DNA of 64,000 nucleotides, from assembly GCF_902753875.1 (NCBI RefSeq), contig NZ_CADDTS010000012.1:1-64000 (forward strand), written 5' to 3'. How positions within the stretch are numbered: the stretch's first letter is position 1; each line of letters opens with the position of its first letter. A model generated the notes under the pieces. That model did no database searches. It was not told where the DNA came from and saw nothing but the letters and a program-made list of their open reading frames with translations. The DNA is from Acinetobacter bouvetii. Lineage in GTDB: Bacteria; Pseudomonadota; Gammaproteobacteria; Pseudomonadales; Moraxellaceae. This document shows positions 28,338 through 37,174 of the stretch, piece by piece. The position numbers and the translations under genes are program-made.

Positions 28338-29447
28338 TTAAAATGCCTTAAAGAGCGCTTTCAATCCATGGGGTTGAGAGCGTAAATATTGCGGTGACAC
28401 TTGGATATGTGCACCTAATTCGGCAGCAGCATGCCATGGCCAACGCGGGTCATACAGCATGGCACGCGCCAAGGCGATGGCATCAGCCTGTTCATACTGC
28501 AAAATACCTTCGGCCTGCATGGCTTCAGTGATCAGTCCTACAGCAATAACTGGAATATTTACGACTTGCTTAATCGCCTGAGCAAATGGCACTTGATAGC
28601 CCGGATGCAAATCGATGTTTTGTTCCGGATGCAACCCGCCACTGGACACGTGAATATAAGCGGCCCCCAATTGCTCTAAAGCTTTGGATAAACCGATAGC
28701 TGACTCAACATTCCAGCTTGGCTGCCCTTCCATCCAGTCGGTGGCAGAAATACGTACGCCAACAGGATAATCTGCCGGTACAGCATTTTTTATGGCTTGA
28801 AACACTTCCAGCGTCAGACGAATACGGTTTTGAAAATTGCCGCCATATTCATCAGTGCGTATATTGGATAAAGGTGACATAAACTGATGCAGCAAATAAC
28901 CATGAGCAGCATGCAATTCAATTAAATCAAATCCTGCTTCGACCGCACGGCGTGCAGCATCGGCAAAGTCCTGAATCACTTTTTGGATTTCATCTTTGCT
29001 TAAGGCATGTGGTGCATGATCAGTCAGATTAAATGCCACATCACTGGCAGATACTGTTTGCCAACCTTTTGCATGATCCGGTGAAAATTGCCCTTTACCA
29101 CTCCACGGCTTGTCAGTCGATGCTTTACGTCCAGCATGTGCAAGCTGGATAGCCATCGGCATGGGGGACAGCATTTTAACTTTAGTCAGCAAGTTCCTGA
29201 TCTGATCACGTTGGACATCGTTCCACAACCCCAAATCAGCATAACTGATCCGCCCGTCCGCCTGTACAGCTGTCGCTTCAATTATACACAATCCAGCACC
29301 CGACAGGGCATAATTAGCCCATTGCTGTTCATGCCAATAGCTGATTTCGCCTTGATCCGTGGCTGAATACTGGCACATGGGCGCGATCACGATTTTATTA
29401 TTCAGCTTTAATGATCCAAATTGAATGGATTCAAATAACAAAGACAC
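28338..29447 (-). CDS. Old Yellow Enzyme family NADH:flavin oxidoreductase (YqjM-like)
   Basis: A 369-residue FMN-dependent ene-reductase. The N-terminal PMCQYSA carries the Cys that tunes FMN in the YqjM/XenA class; IQLAHAGRKAS, ELHAAHGYLLHQFMSPLSN and the His-x2-His pair LHAAHGY are conserved. The C-terminal FMN-phosphate loop is in ADAIALARAMLYDPRWPWH. It starts with GTG and has AAGGAG 6 nt ahead. It begins only 25 nt after pqqU, so it is probably the third gene of that unit. The natural substrate is unknown. Confidence 0.88.
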   Translation of the reverse strand: MSLLFESIQFGSLKLNNKIVIAPMCQYSATDQGEISYWHEQQWANYALSGAGLCIIEATAVQADGRISYADLGLWNDVQRDQIRNLLTKVKMLSPMPMAIQLAHAGRKASTDKPWSGKGQFSPDHAKGWQTVSASDVAFNLTDHAPHALSKDEIQKVIQDFADAARRAVEAGFDLIELHAAHGYLLHQFMSPLSNIRTDEYGGNFQNRIRLTLEVFQAIKNAVPADYPVGVRISATDWMEGQPSWNVESAIGLSKALEQLGAAYIHVSSGGLHPEQNIDLHPGYQVPFAQAIKQVVNIPVIAVGLITEAMQAEGILQYEQADAIALARAMLYDPRWPWHAAAELGAHIQVSPQYLRSQPHGLKALFKAF

Positions 29448-29472
29448 GCTTATCTCCTTGCCGATCTACTTT

Positions 29473-31578
29473 TTAAAATGCTTTGCTCACACTCAGTCCA
29501 GCACTCCAGTTCAAACCATCAGCTGGTTCAAAGAAACGCCCATTGCCATCATTGACAATGACTGAGCCAATGTAATTTTCATCAAATAAATTATCTGCAC
29601 GTACATAGGTCCGCACTTTCCAGTCTGCCTGCTTCCAGACATAACCGGCATTGGCAGAAACTACCGTATAGCTTGGTGCCGCATCGCTATTGGCATCATC
29701 CACATAAATTTGATCCATATAGCGGACATCTACGCCGGCATTAAAGCCGGTTTCCGGCTGCCAGCCTAAAGCAGCAAAGGCCTGATTTTCTGCAATCCCC
29801 GGAATTTTACTGCCTTTAAGTACTGCACTGCCTGGAATAGCTGCATCAAAAGTCGCATCAATATAGCTGTAGCTGGCCTCTGCTTTTAAATCACGCCATA
29901 CATTTTTGTTCCATGACAATTCAGCACCTTCGCGCAAAGTTTTATCCGCATTCTTATAGGTTGCGCGGCCATCCACCGTTCCGGCAGACACGATATCGTC
30001 CTGAGTTTTGCTTTGGAACAACGCAGCGGTGAAATTGCCCCATGCATTTTGCGCTTTTAGGCCAATTTCATAATTATCACTGCTGGCAGGACGCAAATTG
30101 AAATTCATGCCGTCATTCGCAGAATAAGCCATTTCTGTAAAAGTCGGGGTTTCAAACCCTTTGGCATAACTGGCATAAGCATTCAGCTGATCGCTGATTT
30201 TCCATGTTAATGCTGCTGAAGGTAAAACCTTGTCATAATCTGTTTTGCCGCTGTCATCGCCATTTCCAGTCACAATATAATGGTCTTTCGATTCATAATG
30301 CACATTGCTGTAACGCAGGCCGGCATCTAAAGTCCAGGCCGGTAAAACGTTCCATGAGGCTTGTACATAGGGATCTAAATTCCACAAGGTATTATTTTCA
30401 TCGCGTCTTAAATTGCCTTTGACGCCATAATTGCCATTGGCACCAAAGTTTTCATAGCCTTTACGGTCTTCATCCATGTAGTCAAAAGCCAAGCCTGCGG
30501 TGAATCGGGTATTTGGCAGCAAATCTTTGCCTGTCCAGCGCAGGTCTGTTCCATAATAATCACGGCTAAAATCAATCACTCCACCCGCATGGCGCGGGTT
30601 TACCTGCGTACTGCTTGGAATAGACTGATATTGCACTACATCACGCTGGCCCGCGTAGGCCATAGCATAAATTTCATGTTGATCATTCAGCGGTTTGCTC
30701 CAGGTCACCCCGGTTTGGGTCTGATTGATTTCTTTACGGACATCAAACTGTTTTAAAAATGCTACCTGCTGCTTAGGATTCGCTTGCCATTGGGCGCGTG
30801 TCAAGCCTTGAGGATCATCAGCATTAATATCGACATGGTTTAAAATCCAGTTCACTTTAGAGCCGTCATTCAAATCCCAGGTCAGCTTGGCATTGCTCAG
30901 AACTTTCTTCGCAGCGCTGTGATCACGATAGCCATCTGTTTCAAAATAAGAAGAACTCACCACATAACTTGGCTCGCCGGCTTGATCTGCCCCGCCCTGC
31001 AAAATGACATCGGCACGGCCTTTATTATGACTGCCGCCGGAATAGCCCAGTTCAATCGAATCCTTGCCTGTACCTTCTTTTGTCGTAGTTAAAATCGCCC
31101 CGCCTGAAGAGTTGCCATACAGCGATGAAAACGGACCACCCAGTACTTCAATATGATCCAGACTGCTTAAATCGATATTCGAGGTTTGACCCTGTCCATC
31201 CGGCATGGTTGCAGGAATGCCGTCCACATATAAACGAATGCCACGCACGCCAAAGGTTGAACGCGCACCAAAGCCGCGCATGGAGATTTGTAAATCTTGC
31301 GCGTAATTTTCACGGTTATTTAACTGTAATCCTGGAACACCTTTTAAAGTTTCAGAGAGATTTACACCTATATTATTATCATTATTATTGTGTTCTATTC
31401 GATACACAGAAGCCGGGGTATCCAGCCATGCCGTATCTGTACGGGTGGCTTCTATTTTTAGGGTAGGAAGTAAAACAGGTTCCGTAGAACCTGCTTCAGC
31501 ATATAGGTTTTGACAGATACATGCCGTTAAACAAAGCAAACTCGTATTGATAGAGATCACGACAGATTTACTTTGCAT
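29473..31578 (-). CDS. pqqU: TonB-dependent receptor, PqqU (YncD)-like PQQ importer
   Basis: A 701-residue outer-membrane receptor. The signal peptide ends near LYAEA; the plug domain has NYAQDLQISMRGFG and RGIRLYVDGIPATMPDGQGQ, and the barrel ends FFEPADGLNWSAGLSVSKAF. From memory these blocks, and NGDDSGKTDY-type and PRHAGGVI barrel segments, closely match E. coli YncD, shown to import pyrroloquinoline quinone. ATG at 31578 has AAAGG 8 nt ahead. It follows oprB by 20 nt. A siderophore role is less likely given this similarity. Confidence 0.82.
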   Translation of the reverse strand: MQSKSVVISINTSLLCLTACICQNLYAEAGSTEPVLLPTLKIEATRTDTAWLDTPASVYRIEHNNNDNNIGVNLSETLKGVPGLQLNNRENYAQDLQISMRGFGARSTFGVRGIRLYVDGIPATMPDGQGQTSNIDLSSLDHIEVLGGPFSSLYGNSSGGAILTTTKEGTGKDSIELGYSGGSHNKGRADVILQGGADQAGEPSYVVSSSYFETDGYRDHSAAKKVLSNAKLTWDLNDGSKVNWILNHVDINADDPQGLTRAQWQANPKQQVAFLKQFDVRKEINQTQTGVTWSKPLNDQHEIYAMAYAGQRDVVQYQSIPSSTQVNPRHAGGVIDFSRDYYGTDLRWTGKDLLPNTRFTAGLAFDYMDEDRKGYENFGANGNYGVKGNLRRDENNTLWNLDPYVQASWNVLPAWTLDAGLRYSNVHYESKDHYIVTGNGDDSGKTDYDKVLPSAALTWKISDQLNAYASYAKGFETPTFTEMAYSANDGMNFNLRPASSDNYEIGLKAQNAWGNFTAALFQSKTQDDIVSAGTVDGRATYKNADKTLREGAELSWNKNVWRDLKAEASYSYIDATFDAAIPGSAVLKGSKIPGIAENQAFAALGWQPETGFNAGVDVRYMDQIYVDDANSDAAPSYTVVSANAGYVWKQADWKVRTYVRADNLFDENYIGSVIVNDGNGRFFEPADGLNWSAGLSVSKAF

Positions 31579-31598
31579 TAGCTGCACCTTTTATGTCA

Positions 31599-32870
31599 TT
31601 AGAATGTTACCTTAGAGCTTAAACCAATTACAAAGGCATCATCAACTTTGTTTGTTGCACCTGGGTTAATGACGTACTGCAACAAAGGACGCAACATGAA
31701 TGATTTTAAAGGATAATATGAGTAATTCAGCTCAATATTATATTCCTCAGCTTTATTCAAAATTGCTTTGGTATCGCGGAAACGGCTGTTTACATGTACA
31801 CGGTTCACGCCTAGACCTAAAATGTCATTCGGATGCCCATCAAAGGCACCAATATATTTCAGGCCAATTTGTTGTGAATTATCCACTTGAGTCGTGGTGC
31901 GGTCATGAAAAGTAAAATTACCGAAGCTGTGCAAACCGCGGCGACCTTCTCCTGCAGAAGTCAACTGCTGCTCAAAAGAGATCCATCCACCGTAACTGCG
32001 GTCTTCAGCAACAGTTCCTGCCTTATACGCCACATCATATTGATTTTTGGCATCATCGGCTGTGTTATACAACACACCGAAACGATAACTGCCCGGTAAA
32101 TCATTCAGTGCTTTTTTAGGCGACCAAACTGCTTCAGTTAAAATATTCACTCCATCGGCATTTTTGGTGTCCAGATTCCAGCCTTGACGTTCCAGCGCAT
32201 TTTCCGGGTTGTATTCAAACACCCCAACTTGCGCAAAAAATTCCGGATTCATCTGGTATTTCACCCGACCACCCCATTGTGACACTGGCGTGTTGTACCA
32301 AAGCTTGCCCTGCCATTTACCCATTTGCGCAGCACAAAAGGCGTTGCCCTGAAAGTCACAAGCCATGGTATTGAACTCGGTGCCTAATCCCATGCGTCCC
32401 AGTCGAACGCTAATACCTTGATCTTTAAAGGTCTTATCAATATAAAATTCGCTTAAGCGACTACCAGAGTTGCCTCGACCCCAATTGGCCTGTGAATTGG
32501 CAAATTGGGGAGCAGCAGGGTCTTGAATACCTTCAACACTGGTGCTTTGCCCTTGACGTGCAGTCACAAGCGCGCGGAAAGTCACGCCCTCCCAGCCAGC
32601 CAGTTTTTCCAAATCCAGTGTTGTTCCCAGCCCGAACTGCGTACCGAAAGTTGGAGATTGGTGTGCATCATAGCCACCATGTGCTAAATAAGAGCCATCT
32701 GTCGCAACCGTAGCATCAAACTTTATGCCTTCCTGCGCCAATTCTGTACGCTTACCGTTCCAGTCTCCCAACAAATATTGACCATTCGGATCAAAAGCAT
32801 CTGCAGCTTGTGTTTGGGTCATGGCAGCCAACATCAATGCAGGCAAGAAAGCTAGACTAAATTTTTTCAT
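31599..32870 (-). CDS. oprB: OprB family carbohydrate porin
   Basis: A 423-residue outer-membrane porin with signal peptide MKKFSLAFLPALMLAAMTQT (cleavage after QAA or TQA). OprB hallmarks: LLGDWNGKRTELAQEGIKF near the start, CDFQGNAFCAAQMGKWQGKL in the middle and a C-terminal Phe (VTF). OprB admits glucose and related sugars. It is paralogous to the porin beside gcd at 53-54 kb. It is the first gene of the oprB-pqqU-OYE unit. Confidence 0.88.
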   Translation of the reverse strand: MKKFSLAFLPALMLAAMTQTQAADAFDPNGQYLLGDWNGKRTELAQEGIKFDATVATDGSYLAHGGYDAHQSPTFGTQFGLGTTLDLEKLAGWEGVTFRALVTARQGQSTSVEGIQDPAAPQFANSQANWGRGNSGSRLSEFYIDKTFKDQGISVRLGRMGLGTEFNTMACDFQGNAFCAAQMGKWQGKLWYNTPVSQWGGRVKYQMNPEFFAQVGVFEYNPENALERQGWNLDTKNADGVNILTEAVWSPKKALNDLPGSYRFGVLYNTADDAKNQYDVAYKAGTVAEDRSYGGWISFEQQLTSAGEGRRGLHSFGNFTFHDRTTTQVDNSQQIGLKYIGAFDGHPNDILGLGVNRVHVNSRFRDTKAILNKAEEYNIELNYSYYPLKSFMLRPLLQYVINPGATNKVDDAFVIGLSSKVTF

Positions 32871-33275
32871 GAGAAAAACCAGAAGATGGAAAGTTTTAGG
32901 TAAAAATCAATTCATTCAATTGATATTATTATGTGAAAATTACCTAATTTATCCCTAAAGATGTCAGCCTTTTTTTTATTACTATTTAAATAAAAAGTTA
33001 TAAATTAATACAAATAAATAACTATTAGTTTAACTAAAATTAAATATATTATTATTTTTCAAATAATTAAATATTTTCACTTAAAATCATAATTGATCGT
33101 CTTTTAAAGTATAGCTGAGCTGCAATTAGACCAATTGATATATTTTTAACCTAATTAAAAAATTAATAAAGATAAATCAAATGCCTTTCTCTACATAGCT
33201 CAATCGCAAAGCACCACTTGTATTCCCTGACAGTTAACCCGATATTAGCGTTATCTATACACTTTTGAACACCAC
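32871..33275. other. Very A+T-rich divergent promoter region
   Basis: About 405 bp between oprB (leftwards) and mutM (rightwards). It is mostly A and T, with no ORF. Regulatory sites for the porin unit are likely here but none is recognisable by eye. Confidence 0.5.
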
Positions 33276-34130
33276 ATGCCCGAATTACCTGAAGTCGAAA
33301 CGACGAAAACAAGCTTGCTCCCGTTATTAGAACAAACTGTGCTGAATATTGAAGTACGTCAATCCAGTTTGCGTTGGCCTATTCCTACTGATATTCAAAA
33401 ACTCAAAGGTCAAAAGCTGCGGAAACTTACACGTCGTTCCAAATATATTTTGGCTGAATTTGAACAGGACAGCATGCTTTGGCATTTAGGCATGTCAGGT
33501 AGTTTCCGCTTATGTGAGAAAAATACCGATCTGCGTAAACACGATCATTTGATCATTCAATTTGAAGATATCGAGCTGCGATATCATGACCCCCGCCGCT
33601 TCGGCTGCATTTTATGGCTAGATGACAGTTCACAAAGCAAACTGATTGATACCCTTGGCCCAGAACCTTTGAGCGATGCATTTAATGCCGAATATCTGTT
33701 TGAAAAATTTAAAAAGAAAAATGTCGCTGCCAAAGTGGCGATGATGGACAATCATATTGTCGTAGGTGTCGGTAATATTTATGCGACGGAAAGCCTGTTC
33801 AACTTAGGTATCCACCCTGCACAGCCTGCATCATCACTATCATTTCAACAAGTTGAACTAATGGTGATGGAGATCAAGCGCATTTTAAAACAAGCCATTG
33901 ATTTAGGTGGCTCAACGCTCAGAGATTACAGCAATGCCATGGGCGAAAATGGCTATTTCCAGCAAACCCTGCTGGCTTATGGTCGTGCTGGTGAAATGTG
34001 CGTGAACTGTGAAACCACTTTAGAGAACCTAAAACTGGGACAACGCGCCAGTGTATTTTGTCCAGAGTGTCAGCCTTTGAAAAAGGTTAAAATGATCAGT
34101 AAGACTCCATCTAAAGGAAAGCAAGCATGA
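33276..34130 (+). CDS. mutM: Formamidopyrimidine-DNA glycosylase (Fpg/MutM)
   Basis: A 284-residue base-excision repair enzyme that removes 8-oxoguanine and opened purines. After Met removal the chain begins PELPEVETTK, with the catalytic Pro2 and Glu3. HLGMSGSFRL, YHDPRRFGCILW, VVGVGNIYATESLF and NAMGENGYFQQTLLAYGR follow, then a zinc finger of the CxxC...CxxC type (CVNC...CPEC). The length is slightly above the E. coli enzyme because of a basic tail. Its stop overlaps the ATG of ppiC. Confidence 0.95.
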   Translation: MPELPEVETTKTSLLPLLEQTVLNIEVRQSSLRWPIPTDIQKLKGQKLRKLTRRSKYILAEFEQDSMLWHLGMSGSFRLCEKNTDLRKHDHLIIQFEDIELRYHDPRRFGCILWLDDSSQSKLIDTLGPEPLSDAFNAEYLFEKFKKKNVAAKVAMMDNHIVVGVGNIYATESLFNLGIHPAQPASSLSFQQVELMVMEIKRILKQAIDLGGSTLRDYSNAMGENGYFQQTLLAYGRAGEMCVNCETTLENLKLGQRASVFCPECQPLKKVKMISKTPSKGKQA

Positions 34131-34408
34131 AATCTGCCATCGTCCGTCACATCTTGGTTAAAGATAAAGAACTGGCTGAACAGCTAAAAAAGAAAATTAA
34201 AGCTGGTGCAGATTTTGCCAAAATTGCCAAACAGCATTCGACTTGTCCGTCCGGGAAAAAAGGCGGTGAACTGGGAGATATTAAAAAAGGCCAGTTGGTC
34301 GGCCCGATTGATAAAGCGGTCTTTACTTTACCGGAACGTGAACTGCATGGCCCGATCAAAAGCCAGTTTGGCTGGCATTTACTGGAAATTAAGTTTCGGA
34401 TGGATTAG
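34127..34408 (+). CDS. ppiC: Parvulin-type peptidyl-prolyl isomerase
   Basis: A 93-residue, single-domain parvulin resembling E. coli PpiC, which speeds cis-trans change at X-Pro bonds in the cytosol. The fold motifs RHILVKDKELAEQL, FAKIAKQHSTCPSGKKGGEL and PIKSQFGWHLLEI are all present. Its ATG overlaps the mutM stop (ATGA), so translation is coupled. No signal peptide. Confidence 0.92.
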   Translation: MKSAIVRHILVKDKELAEQLKKKIKAGADFAKIAKQHSTCPSGKKGGELGDIKKGQLVGPIDKAVFTLPERELHGPIKSQFGWHLLEIKFRMD

Positions 34409-34412
34409 GCAT

Positions 34413-34500
34413 CTTAACCCCTCCTCTTGCGAAGCAGTGCTTCTCACCTTTTATAAAGGGGGACTTCTCCTCCCTTTAGCAAAGGGAGGTCGGGAGGGAT
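34413..34500. repeat. Palindromic intergenic repeat, copy A
   Basis: A G/C-block-rich stretch with a perfect 9-bp hairpin, CCTCCCTTT/AAAGGGAGG (34469-34489, 3-nt loop), next to CTCTTGCGAAGCAGTGCTTC. It resembles the stretch at 45399-45490, which has the related CCTTGCGCAACAATGTTGCT and similar CCCTCTCC blocks. It sits between ppiC and its terminator. Confidence 0.55.
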
Positions 34501-34504
34501 TCTA

Positions 34505-34534
34505 TAAAAAACGGCGCATCAAGCGCCGTTTTTT
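34505..34534. terminator. Bidirectional terminator, ppiC/mscL
   Basis: AAAAAACGGCGC/GCGCCGTTTTTT around a 5-nt loop, between convergent genes. Confidence 0.9.
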
Positions 34535-34548
34535 ATATCAAACCGAAA

Positions 34549-34986
34549 TTACACCTGAGGGCGTTTTTTCAATTCATCACGAATTTCACGCAGTAATTCG
34601 ATATCTTCAGGTGTTGCTGCTGGAGCCGGCTCTTCCACTTTTTGGCGACGAATTTTGTTCATGACTTTCACCAGTAAGAATACAACCCATGCCAATAACA
34701 GGAAGTTAATTAAAATGGTCAGGAAGTTACCGTAAGCCAAAACATTTAAGCCCGCATCTTGCGCCGCTTTTAATGTAGTCAGGTTATTTGGATTGTCACC
34801 CAGTACAAAGAACCAGTTTGAGTAATCTACATCACCGCCTAAAATCCACGAGACGATAGGCATGATGATATCTTTCACCATTGAGTCGATGATCTTACCG
34901 AAAGCGCCACCGATGATCACACCAACAGCCAGATCCATAACATTGCCTTTGACGGCAAATTCTTTAAATTCTTGAACAATACTCAT
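34549..34986 (-). CDS. mscL: Large-conductance mechanosensitive channel MscL
   Basis: A 145-residue inner-membrane channel that opens under high membrane tension to save cells from osmotic burst. The first helix carries [20 protein letters not shown], with the pore-lining glycines; the second helix is [21 protein letters not shown] charged cytoplasmic helix ([13 protein letters not shown]) closes the pentamer. The length is typical. A shared terminator follows. Confidence 0.95.
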   Translation of the reverse strand: MSIVQEFKEFAVKGNVMDLAVGVIIGGAFGKIIDSMVKDIIMPIVSWILGGDVDYSNWFFVLGDNPNNLTTLKAAQDAGLNVLAYGNFLTILINFLLLAWVVFLLVKVMNKIRRQKVEEPAPAATPEDIELLREIRDELKKRPQV

Positions 34987-35115
34987 TTTTACTCTCCAGA
35001 CTTTGTTCAGTTTTTTTATGATTCAGTTAAGCTAAGCTTATCAAGTAATTTCTGATATTTCCGCCTAATTTACTGGGTTTTTAGCTTTTGCCAAGCTCTT
35101 TTAAAAATTTTTCCA

Positions 35116-35150
35116 CAAAAAAACCGCCAACTTTACGTTGGCGGTTTTTT
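35116..35150 (-). terminator. typA terminator
   Basis: AAAACCGCCAAC/GTTGGCGGTTTT around a 5-nt loop, with A- and T-runs, 22 nt after the typA stop. Confidence 0.9.
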
Positions 35151-35171
35151 ATATTTGAAATGAAGAACGAA

Positions 35172-37001
35172 TTAACGGTTACGTTTACGTTCGTTTTCAG
35201 TCAAATAACGCTTACGGATACGGATCGATTTAGGTGTTACTTCAACTAATTCGTCGTCTTCAATGAATTCAAGCGCTTGTTCAAGCGTGTATTCAATTGC
35301 AGGAACAAGAGTCAACGCATCATCAGTACCAGATGCACGAACGTTGGTTAACTGTTTTGCTTTAGTCGGGTTAACAACCATGTCGTCAGAACGTGAGTTA
35401 ATACCTACGATCATACCTTCGTAAACTTCTAACTGAGGTTTAGCGAATAGACGACCACGGTCTTGCAAGCCGAACAATGCATAGCCCAGGCAAGTACCTT
35501 GAACCATAGAAATCAATACACCGTTTTGACGTTTCGCAACAGTACCTTGTTTAGCAGGACCATAGTGCGAGAAGCTTGAAGTCATGATACCCGTACCAGA
35601 AGTCATGGTCATGAATTCAGAACGGAAACCGATCAAGCCACGTGAAGGAACAGTTGCTTCAATACGGATACGGCCTTTACCGTCAACTTCCATATTGGTC
35701 ATCTCGCCTTTACGGTGACCCATTTGTTCCATTACAGAACCTTGGTGTTGTTCTTCAACGTCGAAAGTCACGTTTTCGTACGGTTCTTGCATTTGACCGT
35801 CAATTTCTTTCATGATTACTTGCGGACGAGAAACACCAAGCTCGAAGCCTTCACGACGCATTGTTTCAATCAATACAGAAAGGTGAAGTTCACCACGACC
35901 AGATACTTTGAAACGGTCTGGAGAATCAGTATCTTCAACACGTAATGCTACGTTGTGGATTAATTCACGGTCTAAACGTTCACGGATGTTACGTGAAGTG
36001 ACGAATTTACCTTCTTTACCAGCAAACGGTGAGTTGTTTACCTGGAAAGTCATAGACACTGTAGGTTCATCTACAGACAACGCTGGAAGCGCTTCAACTG
36101 CTTTAGGATCACAGATTGTGTCAGAGATGTTTAATGCATCAATACCAGTGATACATACGATATCGCCTGCTTGAGCAGAATCAATATCAATACGCTCTAA
36201 ACCATGGTAACCCATGATTTTTAAGATACGACCGTTACGTGTGTTGCCATCTTTGTCAATCACAGTCACAGGTGTGTTTAATTTCACTGAACCGCGTTGG
36301 ATACGACCAACACCGATTACACCTACGAAGCTGTTATAGTCCAAAGACGAAATTTGCATTTGGAATGGACCATCAACGTCAACTGCTGGTGGTTCAACAA
36401 TGTCTACAATAGTTTCAAACAATGGAGTCATGTCTTCAGCAAGTTCTTCTGGAGATGGACCAGCCACACCGCGAAGACCTGAAGCATAAACCACTGGGAA
36501 GTCTAATTGTTCATCAGTACCACCAAGGTTGTCGAACAAGTCAAATACTTGGTCAATAACCCAGTCTGGACGCGCACTTGGTTTATCTACTTTGTTGATA
36601 ATTACGATTGGTTTCAAGCCACGTGCGAACGCTTTTTGCGTTACGAAACGAGTTTGTGGCATTGGACCTTCTTGTGAGTCTACAAGAAGAAGTACACAGT
36701 CAACCATCGACATTACACGTTCAACTTCACCACCAAAGTCAGCATGTCCCGGGGTGTCGACGATGTTAATGCGGTATTCAGTATCTGTACGTTTATCTAA
36801 CCATTTGATTGCAGTGTTTTTTGCAAGAATGGTAATACCACGTTCAGATTCAAGCGCATTCGAATCCATGACACGCTCGATCTCACCCGCGCGATCACCG
36901 AGAGCACCTGATTGTTGCAAAAGTTTGTCTACAAGAGTGGTTTTACCATGGTCGACGTGCGCGATAATGGCAATGTTACGGAGAGTTTTAATATCTGACA
37001 T
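35172..37001 (-). CDS. typA: Translational GTPase TypA/BipA
   Basis: A 609-residue ribosome-binding GTPase of the EF-G family that helps 50S assembly at low temperature. The P-loop AHVDHGKTT is at residues 14-22; ERGITILAKNTAI, DTPGHADFGGEV and NKVDKPSARPDWV follow. The BipA-specific C-terminal region has GLIGFRSEFMTMTSGTG and ends in basic IRIRKRYLTENERKRNR. It is a stand-alone gene with its own terminator. Confidence 0.97.
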   Translation of the reverse strand: MSDIKTLRNIAIIAHVDHGKTTLVDKLLQQSGALGDRAGEIERVMDSNALESERGITILAKNTAIKWLDKRTDTEYRINIVDTPGHADFGGEVERVMSMVDCVLLLVDSQEGPMPQTRFVTQKAFARGLKPIVIINKVDKPSARPDWVIDQVFDLFDNLGGTDEQLDFPVVYASGLRGVAGPSPEELAEDMTPLFETIVDIVEPPAVDVDGPFQMQISSLDYNSFVGVIGVGRIQRGSVKLNTPVTVIDKDGNTRNGRILKIMGYHGLERIDIDSAQAGDIVCITGIDALNISDTICDPKAVEALPALSVDEPTVSMTFQVNNSPFAGKEGKFVTSRNIRERLDRELIHNVALRVEDTDSPDRFKVSGRGELHLSVLIETMRREGFELGVSRPQVIMKEIDGQMQEPYENVTFDVEEQHQGSVMEQMGHRKGEMTNMEVDGKGRIRIEATVPSRGLIGFRSEFMTMTSGTGIMTSSFSHYGPAKQGTVAKRQNGVLISMVQGTCLGYALFGLQDRGRLFAKPQLEVYEGMIVGINSRSDDMVVNPTKAKQLTNVRASGTDDALTLVPAIEYTLEQALEFIEDDELVEVTPKSIRIRKRYLTENERKRNR

Positions 37002-37174
37002 GTAAATTCGATACGTATTAAATTTGAGGGCAAATTATACAGAAAAAACTAAACTTTTAGTAGTGACAGTTTATTGACAGTTACAAGTTTTTTTGACTAT
37101 TCGTCCTTTTTTTGGTTTGTAAAGTCCTGTAACTCGATTAGAATAACGGCAAATTGCTGCTGTACCTTCCTTAC

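Noticed and set aside
36529..37005. 158-codon plus-strand frame opposite typA
   Set aside because: Antisense shadow of a highly conserved gene; the sequence is Ser/Thr/Arg-rich without motif.
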